Source: Bacteroidetes bacterium HGW-Bacteroidetes-4 (lineage in GTDB: Bacteria > Bacteroidota > Bacteroidia > Bacteroidales > SZUA-534). From it: DNA of 57,405 nt. The translations under genes and the position numbers were made by a program. The stretch is taken from the NCBI GenBank assembly GCA_002840905.1, contig PHDD01000023.1:1-57405 (forward strand). Reading direction: 5' to 3'. The notes under the pieces were generated by a model, which had not been told where the DNA came from, searched no databases, and was given only the letters and a program-made list of their open reading frames with translations. Positions 33,235 through 41,190 of the stretch are shown piece by piece; position 1 is the first letter of the stretch; every line of letters begins with the position of its first letter.

Positions 33235-34418
33235 TTGTTTCGGCGTTTGATGTACAGCGGTGAATGTGCGTATAAAATTACAACAGCAACCAAAAACAGT
33301 ACTACCGTTCCGTTAATCCACATGGTAGTTCTTACTGAAATAAAGTTGTCGAGTAAGCCGGTAAAGATATTTCCAAAGGCAACTCCTCCGGCATAAAACG
33401 TGTGAATAAGCGATTGTCCGGTTGAGCGCAGTTGAGCAGGTACAATGGCATGAACAAAAGCAACTATCGACACAAAAAATAAACCAATGCTGATGCCGTG
33501 AATTACCCCAATTCCAACTGCTACTTCAGGGTTCGAAGTAAAACCGTAAGCCAGCATGCGAACAGCCGTAGCGGTCATGGTAAATAAAAATACCCGTGAA
33601 GCACCAAATCGGTCGATCAGTTTTTTCCCGAAAAAGAAAAAGGGCAATTCGCTGATGGCTTGCACAGCAAAAGCCAACCCGATAATGGAGTTGGGAGCTC
33701 CCAATTCGTGATAATACACATTAATGATAAGGTAAACCGGCGCTGTAAAAACGCTGTAAAGGAATACCAATAAAAGAAATAACAACAGTTTGCGTTCAGC
33801 TTGCAACAAGTGTTTTATAACCACGGGTTTAAGCGAACTCAGGCTTTTGGTAACTTTTAGCGGACGGTAAAACACAAGCATTACACTCCACATTGCCAGC
33901 AACAATAGGGGTGCAATAATGAAAATATAGGAAAGATGCTCCTTGTCGATAAACATTCCGGTTAATAGCGAGGAGCTTGCCCAGCCCAGACTGGCAAAGA
34001 GCCTGATTTGTCCGAACGAAGTTTTTCCACCGCTTTGCTCTTCGTAATCGAGGGCTACTGTATCGAGTAGGCTCATAATGGGGTTGTAGAACAAAGTGAG
34101 CAGAATCATAAACAGGGTGAATCCCAGTGCTCCGTTCCAGAGTAAAAAACCGGGAATCAAAAGTATCGACAGTCCCACCGAAGTGAGCAACATCTTTTTT
34201 CGTCCAAACCTATCGGATAACAATCCCCAGACCGGAACCACAAATACGGTGTTAAACTGCTGAAATCCGGCAATAATTCCTATCTGAAGTGTGTTGAGCT
34301 GGGGTACTTCTTTCAGATAAATATAGAAATAACTAAGCCACGAAGCCAATGCGGCGTAGGTTAAGAGAAACAGCAAGCGGATGATTATCCCCTGTTTTTT
34401 ATCAGTTGAAGTACTCAT
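33231..34418 (-). CDS. MFS transporter (MFS_1-like family)
   Basis: About 395 residues with 12 predicted membrane helices. The loop after helix 2 carries the MFS motif as SDRFGRKKML. The shape resembles the MFS_1-like/nucleoside-proton symporter families; substrate unknown. I start at the ATG at 34418: the longer frame opens at 34442 with TTG inside a TACCTTTG promoter box. Convergent with ddl (four-base overlap of stops). Confidence 0.85.
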   Translation of the reverse strand: MSTSTDKKQGIIIRLLFLLTYAALASWLSYFYIYLKEVPQLNTLQIGIIAGFQQFNTVFVVPVWGLLSDRFGRKKMLLTSVGLSILLIPGFLLWNGALGFTLFMILLTLFYNPIMSLLDTVALDYEEQSGGKTSFGQIRLFASLGWASSSLLTGMFIDKEHLSYIFIIAPLLLLAMWSVMLVFYRPLKVTKSLSSLKPVVIKHLLQAERKLLLFLLLVFLYSVFTAPVYLIINVYYHELGAPNSIIGLAFAVQAISELPFFFFGKKLIDRFGASRVFLFTMTATAVRMLAYGFTSNPEVAVGIGVIHGISIGLFFVSIVAFVHAIVPAQLRSTGQSLIHTFYAGGVAFGNIFTGLLDNFISVRTTMWINGTVVLFLVAVVILYAHSPLYIKRRNN

Positions 34419-34439
34419 AATGCCATTACAAAAACCGCC

Positions 34440-34447
34440 CAAAGGTA
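34440..34447 (-). promoter_or_regulatory. -7 promoter box of the MFS gene
   Basis: Minus strand TACCTTTG, 21 bases before the ATG at 34418. No good -33 TTTG. It overlaps the alternative TTG start and so argues for the ATG. Confidence 0.5.
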
Positions 34448-34578
34448 AATAACTTATTCAATTTTAGTTAAGAGCTCGGGTATTTGTATGCTCTAATTGG
34501 GTAATTTGTTCATTGTATTGCAAAAGGTAATAAATGACATCAGCACAGCTTATTAAGCAGGGCTTAACATTACATGCG

Positions 34579-34625
34579 GTGCCGATAAAATTTTCCTACG
34601 GTGAAAATAATAATTTTCACGGCAC
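34579..34625. other. Two-level hairpin upstream of selD
   Basis: In the 379-base gap between the divergent MFS and selD genes, GTGAAAAT (34601-34608) and ATTTTCAC (34613-34620) form a perfect 8-bp stem with a four-base loop. An outer GTGCCG (34579-34584) can pair with CGGCAC (34620-34625). No T run follows. The rest of 34448-34772 shows no gene. Confidence 0.4.
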
Positions 34626-34772
34626 GGAATTTTAATTTTCAACGCAGGAAATATATGTTCCCTGATGGTAGGTAATTGTTCTCTTTTACCCAACCTATCC
34701 AATAGCTTTTACTTTCAATAAGGTTTGACGAATACTTTTTTTAATTTTATCCGGCCCTTAATTTTTAGTGAT

Positions 34773-34780
34773 TACCTTTG
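34773..34780 (+). promoter_or_regulatory. -7 promoter box of selD
   Basis: TACCTTTG, 17 bases before the ATG at 34798. There is no TTTG 19 bases upstream. It overlaps the alternative GTG start at 34768, which supports the ATG. Confidence 0.45.
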
Positions 34781-34797
34781 TGCCAAAATATACCGTT

Positions 34798-35832
34798 ATG
34801 GAAGCAATTAAACTTACGCAATACAGTCATGGTGCCGGATGCGGATGCAAAATATCGCCCCGTGAACTGACAACCATACTCAAGACAAACCTGGAACCGG
34901 TTTTTACCGAAAACCTGTTGGTGGGTATCGATACCCGCGACGATGCTGCAGTTTATGATATTGGCAACGGAAAGGGAATCATAAGTACCACCGATTTTTT
35001 TCTTCCCATTGTTGACGATCCGTTTACCTTTGGACAAATAGCCGCCACCAATGCCATCAGCGATGTGTATGCCATGGGCGGAACACCCCTAATGGCTATT
35101 GCCATTTTAGGCTGGCCGGTGAATAAAATTCCTTCGTCGGTAGCCAATCAGGTAATTGAAGGTGGACGTGAAGTTTGCCGAAGAGCTGGTATTCCTTTGG
35201 CCGGAGGACATAGCATCGACAATCCGGAACCACTCTTTGGGCTGGCTGTTACCGGAATGGTTCCGCTCGAACATCTTAAACGAAACGATACTGCCGAGGC
35301 AGGATGTAAATTATACCTGACCAAACCCCTGGGAATAGGCGCTTTGAGTACAGCGCAAAAAGAAGGTAAATTAAAACAGGAACATGAAACACTGGCTCCC
35401 GACACCATGTTGATTCTGAATCAGATGGGCAGTCAACTGGCACCATTGAAATCGGTAAAAGCGGTTACCGACGTAACCGGCTTTGGTTTATTGGGTCACC
35501 TGCTCGAGATGTGCGAGGGCAGTAATCTGGAAGCAGAATTGAACTACAGTAAAATCCCGGTTTTGGAACCTGCTTTGGATTATATTGCCCAGGGATGTAT
35601 TCCGGGTGGTACAAAACGTAATCTGGAGAGCTATGGCGATAAGATTCAATTGGCTAACGATTCCTGGAAATGGATTCTGGCCGATCCGCAAACCAGCGGT
35701 GGATTGTTGATTGCTGTGGACGTCGGTTATGACCAGGAACTGGAAGCATTATTACAAAAAAATAGGCTTTATGCAAGTTGTATTGGTGAACTCAAAAAAT
35801 ATAAGGGAGAAAAACGCATTTTTGTAGGATAA
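34798..35832 (+). CDS. selD: Selenide, water dikinase (selenophosphate synthetase)
   Basis: About 344 residues from the ATG at 34798. The catalytic loop is [13 protein letters not shown], with Cys (TGC) where some SelD proteins have selenocysteine, plus the essential Lys. The ATP-binding [10 protein letters not shown], the [18 protein letters not shown] core and the [13 protein letters not shown] segment are all present. It makes selenophosphate from selenide and ATP for selenocysteine or 2-selenouridine tRNA. No selA, selB, selC or ybbB (mnmH) partner is in the window, so which branch is used cannot be told. A weak terminator hairpin may follow at about 35848-35895. Confidence 0.95.
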   Translation: MEAIKLTQYSHGAGCGCKISPRELTTILKTNLEPVFTENLLVGIDTRDDAAVYDIGNGKGIISTTDFFLPIVDDPFTFGQIAATNAISDVYAMGGTPLMAIAILGWPVNKIPSSVANQVIEGGREVCRRAGIPLAGGHSIDNPEPLFGLAVTGMVPLEHLKRNDTAEAGCKLYLTKPLGIGALSTAQKEGKLKQEHETLAPDTMLILNQMGSQLAPLKSVKAVTDVTGFGLLGHLLEMCEGSNLEAELNYSKIPVLEPALDYIAQGCIPGGTKRNLESYGDKIQLANDSWKWILADPQTSGGLLIAVDVGYDQELEALLQKNRLYASCIGELKKYKGEKRIFVG

Positions 35833-35925
35833 TTCAATTTTAAATTGAAGCCTCAATTCCTTTTTTTTGATATTGGACTTGGGGCTTTTTTGCGGAATAT
35901 TGGATCGGGAAAACAGCTTACTAAT

Positions 35926-36630
35926 CTAAAAGATGTAGTTGTAATTAATGGTTTTCATATAAAGTCTTCCCTTGTTTTTTTCAATAAAATGATAGCTGCT
36001 TTCAGTTAACATAAATTTACCTTTTATCTGGTTGAATGAGAAGCGTATGTTTACCGGTTGGTCCGATGCCACTGGCTGATCGGGATTAAGATTGGCAATC
36101 ATTAGAAATTCCACTTGTACGGCTTTTTTATTTACAAAAAACGAAGCCTTTTTCAGTTCATCGTTCCTTACCAAATCGGCATGAAATGCCTGATAGCTTT
36201 TTTCATTATAAACGGTATCGAAAATGGCCGAAGGATTTCGTAACTGAAATTTTAAAAGCTCATTAAGCTGGGCATCGGGATATATAAAAGCGAACTTTTG
36301 GACAGAAGTATCATTACTTATAAAATTTCCTTTAAGCAAATCGGTGTACATTAGCTGGGCATAGACTTTTTCATCCTTGTGATTCACTTCGTAATGGAGC
36401 AGATAATGGTATTCACCTTCTTTTTTCAGGGGATGCATCGACCGGTTATTTTTCTCGATGCTAAAGGCCACAGGATTTGCCTGCATTGAAACCCTTTTTG
36501 ATGCAAATTCATCCCATACTTTTTCTGCTTGTTGACTTAAACTCCAAAAGGGCAAAAGCAGCAGAAAGGCCGTGTTTTGCAGGTGTTTTAACAGCTTGTG
36601 GTTATTGTTTTGCTTACTTATTTCTTTCAA
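35926..36630 (-). CDS. Secreted protein of unknown function, TTG start
   Basis: 234 residues, family not recognised. After a basic N-terminus there is a hydrophobic signal-like segment (about 14-32, ending SLSQQ), and then a mainly beta protein (about 35-234). The only start that keeps the signal segment is a TTG at 36630, five bases after the stop of the SDR gene; the first ATG is at residue 48. The tight spacing suggests translational coupling with the SDR gene upstream. Confidence 0.6.
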   Translation of the reverse strand: MKEISKQNNNHKLLKHLQNTAFLLLLPFWSLSQQAEKVWDEFASKRVSMQANPVAFSIEKNNRSMHPLKKEGEYHYLLHYEVNHKDEKVYAQLMYTDLLKGNFISNDTSVQKFAFIYPDAQLNELLKFQLRNPSAIFDTVYNEKSYQAFHADLVRNDELKKASFFVNKKAVQVEFLMIANLNPDQPVASDQPVNIRFSFNQIKGKFMLTESSYHFIEKNKGRLYMKTINYNYIF

Positions 36631-36635
36631 TTTTT

Positions 36636-37394
36636 TTAAAGTTTTTTGTTAAACACCGTTGCTGATGCCTGAGCGCTGGGCAAAATAAGTACATCGCCAA
36701 TGTTAACATGAGCCGGACGACTGGCCATAAACAGTATGGTTTCGGCAATATCGCTGGCCTGCAGCGGAGTAAATCCAGCATAAACTTTTTTATTGGCTTC
36801 GGGGTCTTTAAGCCGCACCACGCTGAATTCGGTTTCAACAGCCCCCGGGCAAATGGAACCTACTTTAATTCCATAGGGATTCAAATCGATACGCATACTT
36901 TTGGTCAGGGCTTCAACGGCATGTTTGGTAGCGCAGTAAACCGAACCGTTGGCGTAGGCTTCTTTTCCGGCAATACTTCCCACATTAATAATGTGGCCAC
37001 TTTTTCGCTCCACCATCAGCGGCGAAACAATACGGGTAATGTAAAGCAGGCCTTTAATGTTGGTGTCTATCATTTGTTCCCAGTCGCTTAAGTCGGCTTG
37101 GTGAATGGGATCTAATCCGGCGGCCAGTCCGGCATTGTTTACCAGCAGGTCAATTTGTTGCCACGATTCGGGTAAGCTGTAAAAAGCTTCTTCGGTAGCT
37201 TCCTGGTTCCGGATGTCGAAACACAAAGGAAAACAATCGCCCTGATGTTTGTCGATTATCTCGGCAGCAATGTCGCCCAGAATATCGTCGCGACGACCCG
37301 TAATTATAACGTTATAGTTGTTTTTGGCCAATAGCAGGGCCGTTGCTTTCCCTATGCCCGATGTGGCACCGGTTATTAGTGCAGTTTTTTTCAT
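36636..37394 (-). CDS. Short-chain dehydrogenase/reductase (SDR)
   Basis: 252 residues, classical SDR: TGATSGIGKATALLLAK (NAD(P)-binding TGxxxGxG), NNAG in LLVNNAGLAA, and the Ser-Tyr-Lys triad with YCATKH (YxxxK). It resembles the YdfG/serine-3-dehydrogenase branch, which oxidises or reduces small hydroxy acids; the substrate is not certain. It precedes the TTG-start secreted protein by five bases. Confidence 0.9.
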   Translation of the reverse strand: MKKTALITGATSGIGKATALLLAKNNYNVIITGRRDDILGDIAAEIIDKHQGDCFPLCFDIRNQEATEEAFYSLPESWQQIDLLVNNAGLAAGLDPIHQADLSDWEQMIDTNIKGLLYITRIVSPLMVERKSGHIINVGSIAGKEAYANGSVYCATKHAVEALTKSMRIDLNPYGIKVGSICPGAVETEFSVVRLKDPEANKKVYAGFTPLQASDIAETILFMASRPAHVNIGDVLILPSAQASATVFNKKL

Positions 37395-37443
37395 TTGTAA
37401 TTACTTAGTTATTTGATATTTGTTCGTTAGTATTTGTTTTCAA

Positions 37444-38742
37444 TCATAATAGGTGTTTACTATCTTTTTTTAAATGAATAGCTTTGGTCAAATATAGAAT
37501 TATTATGCCTAAAAATGGAAGTGCCGGTGCTTTATATCGCACTAAGGCACCTAAAATTGGGGTAGTTAAACCGATAAGCGTAAAGAGTATTATGACAAAA
37601 GAAACACAAAACCACAACCAGGGATTATTAAGGTGCAATTTTGTAAAATGCAGCATGGTTAAAAGTAGTAGTACTAATATGAATAAATTTTCTATTGCAG
37701 CCATTGCAACCATAGGACTGTGTATCTCGAATATTGTTGGTCTGAGAAGGGTTGTAACAAATGCTTTCGGTGCTTCCTTAATCAGGTTTTTAAAAGTAGG
37801 TTGTAGGGGAGCCATTTCAATTTTACTACCGGCCTGTTCAAGGCTGTTTACATAAGCAATAAAATCGTTTTGTTTTTGCACTATTATCTTTGGAAAATCT
37901 ACACCTATAAAAGGTTTTGTGAACCAGAGCAGGCTGAGTAGAATTAAATGAATTCCGATGAAGTAAGCAAATGTATTCCTGATTTTAAGTTTTGATGCAA
38001 CCAACACGTATATTAAACCGGGAAGTGCTGCAACCAAAACATAAAACTTTGATAAAAATAAAATTCCTATTGAAAGTACTAGGCAGGCAATGGATAAACC
38101 GGTTTTTTTGTTGTTGATTAAACCATATATCTGGTAAATCAACATTCCAAAAGCAAAAGTGAGAATACCTTCTTTTAAAAGTCCTGATGTCCAAAAAAGA
38201 GAAGAGGGAAAGAAAAAAACAACCAGTACTAATCCCCATTTTTTAGTTTGGAATGTTGCTTCAAAGGTTCTTAAAAGAAACCATAACCCAGTAAAGGACA
38301 AAAAACTCATGAATAAGGTATGGATATGAATATTTCCCATTGAGATTAGTCGGAAAAGGGCGTTAAAGCGAATTACAATCCGGTTATCGTTAAGCAAGCC
38401 ATAATTAAAATCTTTGATCCAGAAATGGCAGGTGTCGTAATACTGGCTGAGGTGGGGAGCCTTAGCACCTATGCCGGTAAGCATTCGCAGGTAATCCACC
38501 GGGTTTTGGTGCAGGGCACTGTAAATAATATTACCATCATCGAAATATTTGAAAATATCACCTGAAATGCGGCTACCGTAGAAATAAGCATACACAAGGT
38601 AAACACTAATGCCTGCTGTAAATTTTAATATAAAAATAAGGATGGGCACATATTTGGGTAAATAAGCCGATTGAAAAAATTTTGCCCGCGAAATGATAAC
38701 GATTAAAATTGCGAAGTAAAAAAACAGCAGCAAATAGCTCAT
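37444..38742 (-). CDS. Polytopic membrane protein, GT-C/EpsG-like
   Basis: About 432 residues from the ATG at 38742, with about 10-12 predicted membrane helices. Between the first helices a hydrophilic loop includes SGDIFKYFDDGNII and later FFFPSSLFWTSGLLKEG, an arrangement that recalls GT-C lipid-linked-sugar transferases or O-antigen polymerase-like proteins, though no family can be named with confidence. A TTG start at 38763 overlaps a TATCTTTG promoter box and is unlikely. It stands alone, next to the divergent ubiE gene. Confidence 0.6.
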   Translation of the reverse strand: MSYLLLFFYFAILIVIISRAKFFQSAYLPKYVPILIFILKFTAGISVYLVYAYFYGSRISGDIFKYFDDGNIIYSALHQNPVDYLRMLTGIGAKAPHLSQYYDTCHFWIKDFNYGLLNDNRIVIRFNALFRLISMGNIHIHTLFMSFLSFTGLWFLLRTFEATFQTKKWGLVLVVFFFPSSLFWTSGLLKEGILTFAFGMLIYQIYGLINNKKTGLSIACLVLSIGILFLSKFYVLVAALPGLIYVLVASKLKIRNTFAYFIGIHLILLSLLWFTKPFIGVDFPKIIVQKQNDFIAYVNSLEQAGSKIEMAPLQPTFKNLIKEAPKAFVTTLLRPTIFEIHSPMVAMAAIENLFILVLLLLTMLHFTKLHLNNPWLWFCVSFVIILFTLIGLTTPILGALVRYKAPALPFLGIIILYLTKAIHLKKDSKHLL

Positions 38743-38760
38743 CCGTATCAAAATTTGTCC

Positions 38761-38768
38761 CAAAGATA
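38761..38768 (-). promoter_or_regulatory. -7 promoter box of the GT-C-like gene
   Basis: Minus strand TATCTTTG, 18 bases before the ATG at 38742, with a TTTA 18 bases further upstream as a weak -33. Confidence 0.5.
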
Positions 38769-38830
38769 GAAAAAGCTATCGTGGAGTAAATTGTTTTTAG
38801 TTAATTTGTCGCGAAAACAAATACCGTGGC

Positions 38831-38861
38831 ATTGTGTTTTATTGGCAGTGCAAAACACAAT
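38831..38861. repeat. Inverted repeat ATTGTGTTTT / AAAACACAAT before ubiE
   Basis: Perfect 10-bp arms (38831-38840 and 38852-38861) with an 11-base spacer, 24 bases before the ubiE ATG and between two divergent genes. It includes the TGCAAAACACA motif seen at two other intergenic sites. Possible operator or leader hairpin for ubiE. Confidence 0.45.
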
Positions 38862-38884
38862 AAATGAGAATTAATTAAGTTAAA

Positions 38885-39616
38885 ATGGGAACTCCAATAA
38901 AACCCTATTCCAATTCAGATAAAAGCAAAAAAGAACAGGTAGCCGGAATGTTCGATAATATTGCCGGTAAGTACGACCTGTTGAATCATGTATTGTCGAT
39001 GAATATTGATAAACTATGGCGCAAAAAAGTAATTCGTAAGCTGAAAGGACATAAGCCGCAACGAATACTCGACGTGGCAACCGGAACCGGCGATTTAGCC
39101 ATTGCTGCTTTAAAAGCTAATCCGCAACGGGTCGATGGTATTGATATTTCGGAAGGAATGCTTGAGGTAGGTAAATCAAAGATAGTTCAACGGGGACTCG
39201 ATAATAAAATATTTTTACAAAGCGGCGATGCCGAAGCCATACCCTTTGAGAATGCAACTTTCGACGCAATTACCGTAGCCTTTGGCGTGCGTAATTTTGA
39301 GCATCTCGATGCAGGGTTAAAGGAGATGAACCGGGTACTGAAACCCGGAGGAATTTGTGTGGTGCTGGAATTTACTATGCCCTCTCAATTTCCGTTCAAA
39401 CAATTGTATGGCTTTTATTTTAAAAACCTACTCCCTTTAATAGGTCGGATGGTGAGTAAAGACACTTCAGCTTATACTTATTTGCCTGAATCGGTAAAAG
39501 CATTTCCGCAAAACCAGCTGTTTGTTGAACGAATGGAGCAAGCCGGTTTTACGCAAAACAGTTTTCAAAAATTGTCGTTAGGAATAGCCGCAATTTATAC
39601 GGGTTCTAAAAAGTAA
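38885..39616 (+). CDS. ubiE: Demethylmenaquinone methyltransferase (UbiE/MenG)
   Basis: 243 residues, SAM-dependent. UbiE signatures are clear: MFDNIAGKYDLLNHVLSMNID, then RILDVATGTGDLAI (SAM loop), then GDAEAIPFENATFDAITVAFGVRNFEH and KPGGICVVLEFTMP. In this organism it would methylate demethylmenaquinone to menaquinone for respiration. Stand-alone with an inverted repeat just upstream. In many Bacteroidota porT follows ubiE directly; here porT is 3.4 kb away, with four small or unrelated genes between. Confidence 0.95.
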   Translation: MGTPIKPYSNSDKSKKEQVAGMFDNIAGKYDLLNHVLSMNIDKLWRKKVIRKLKGHKPQRILDVATGTGDLAIAALKANPQRVDGIDISEGMLEVGKSKIVQRGLDNKIFLQSGDAEAIPFENATFDAITVAFGVRNFEHLDAGLKEMNRVLKPGGICVVLEFTMPSQFPFKQLYGFYFKNLLPLIGRMVSKDTSAYTYLPESVKAFPQNQLFVERMEQAGFTQNSFQKLSLGIAAIYTGSKK

Positions 39617-39770
39617 TCAGGCCAAAAAAATGATGTTAATTCTTTTATTCATAGAGAGCTTTATTGGTTTTGCATCTTTTAAATATTAATACCGATACAA
39701 GTTTGTACGCCTGCTAATGGGCTTAATTGTGTATGTTTAGAATCAATTATTAAGCGCTTAAAGGAATTTT

Positions 39771-40331
39771 ATGAAGCTTTTCATTAAAAACATGGTTTGT
39801 ATTCGCTGCCAGATGGTGGTAAAATCAGAGCTCGAGAAGCTTGGTCTACATTATAGCAGTGTCAATATTGGCGAGGCTTATACCATTGATGAACCCAGTG
39901 CAGAGCAACTAAACCAATTGGATCGAAACCTAAAATTGGCAGGGCTTGAACTCATGGACAATAAAAAAAGTATTTTGGTTGAGAGTATTAAACTGGCCAT
40001 TATTGACCTGGTTCATAATACCGATGAGCAAATTAAAATTAATCTTTCCGACTATTTGAGTGAAAAGCTTGATTTCAATTACACGTATATGGCTAATCTT
40101 TTTTCAGAAGTTAAAGGCATTACCATCGAGAAGTTTTTTCTTCAACACAAAATTGAAAAAGTAAAAGAGCTTATTGTTTACAACGAGTTGAGTCTTTCTG
40201 AAATAGCTTTTAAGATGCACTACAGTAGTGCAGCCCATTTATCGAATCAGTTTAAAAAAATAACAGGACTTACACCTACTCACTTTAAAAAATTAAAAAA
40301 CATACGTCGCAAAACCCTTGAAGAATTATAG
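39771..40331 (+). CDS. AraC-type regulator with HMA-like N-terminal domain
   Basis: 186 residues. The N-terminal ~70 residues resemble a heavy-metal-associated (HMA/CopZ-type) ferredoxin-like fold, with CxxC at C10-x2-C13 (FIKNMVCIRCQMVVKSELEK). The C-terminal ~110 residues are an AraC double helix-turn-helix (KLDFNYTYMANLFSEVKG, and SLSEIAFKMHYSSAAHLSNQ then FKKITGLTPTHFK). It should bind DNA, and may sense a thiophilic metal such as Cu(I) or Zn(II) by the CxxC; this type of fusion is known in Bacteroidota but its ligand is usually not tested. No efflux pump or metallochaperone is next to it. Confidence 0.85.
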   Translation: MKLFIKNMVCIRCQMVVKSELEKLGLHYSSVNIGEAYTIDEPSAEQLNQLDRNLKLAGLELMDNKKSILVESIKLAIIDLVHNTDEQIKINLSDYLSEKLDFNYTYMANLFSEVKGITIEKFFLQHKIEKVKELIVYNELSLSEIAFKMHYSSAAHLSNQFKKITGLTPTHFKKLKNIRRKTLEEL

Positions 40332-40472
40332 ATAATTCAAAGCTGATGTAAGTAAGAATTTCAGTCAGGTTTCACGTAAAAGTGGGAATAATGTAATTTT
40401 TAGGTATTATTCTATAAGATTTTTTGTTTACTGCTGACTAATTTTGGATATTACTAAATAAAAAACAAGATC

Positions 40473-40595
40473 ATGGCTAAAGAGAAAGAACCAAAAAAAG
40501 CAGCAAAGAAAGCCCCCTTAAAAAACTTAAAGGAAAAACGTGCCGAAAAAGCTGCAAAAAAAGCCGATAAAAACAACACCAGTAAATTGTTGTAA
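40473..40595 (+). CDS. Tiny Lys/Ala-rich basic protein
   Basis: 40 codons: begins MAKEKEPKKAAKKAPLKN and ends NNTSKLL. About one third Lys, no signal or membrane segment; similar in composition to the tails of bacterial histone H1-like proteins. It has a TAATTTTG box at 40439-40446, 27 bases before the ATG. I do not recognise a family. Real-gene status rests on composition and position. Confidence 0.5.
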   Translation: MAKEKEPKKAAKKAPLKNLKEKRAEKAAKKADKNNTSKLL

Positions 40596-40745
40596 TATTG
40601 CGCAAGGATGAGTTTTTTTTATTTAAAGATTAATCAGTAAGGTTTACTAATTATCTGTTCATTCAGAAGTTTATAAGCTGCTGAATGTTTTTGTTGTGGA
40701 GTAACAAGCCAGACTTATAAGTTAACGAGTGGCTTGAATAATGCA

Positions 40746-40949
40746 TTAATTGTTATTAAGCGACGGTGCATTTTCGATTAAATTCATCAGCTCTTTTCGT
40801 GAGATACCTACCTTGAGCGATATAGCCCATAAAACTTCTTTGGTATTTCCATCGCGCCAGTTTAAATCGGCATTGGTAAGGTTGGGAAAATTAAGTTTCA
40901 GTAAATGTTTAATGTTGTTCCAGCGGGCAATTGAATAGTTTACTTCCAT
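40746..40949 (-). CDS. CsbD-like small stress protein
   Basis: 67 residues. The pattern WNNIKHLLKLNFPNLTNADL, then GISRKELMNLIE, fits the CsbD/YjbJ family (Trp-x2-IK, LTxxDL, GxSxEE), which forms a small helical bundle and is induced by general stress in other bacteria. The Gly/Lys-rich centre of standard CsbD proteins is degenerate here (WRDGNTKEVLWAIS), so this is a divergent member. Single gene. Confidence 0.6.
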   Translation of the reverse strand: MEVNYSIARWNNIKHLLKLNFPNLTNADLNWRDGNTKEVLWAISLKVGISRKELMNLIENAPSLNNN

Positions 40950-41190
40950 ACAAATAGTTTAGATTGTTTAATATTATAGCATTAAGCTTTGCTTTAAAAG
41001 AATATACTATTTTTTGTGATAAGATTTCCTGAGGTTTTGTTTTCGTATTGCACTCAAATCCGTTTGAACATAACAAAACTTTTGACAAACAAAATTAGCC
41101 TTATTCAAAACAAATCTCTTACACAAACCAACAAATAACTTACATAATTCCCACTTTCTGGAACAAGCTGTTTTATTGCGATATTCTTTT

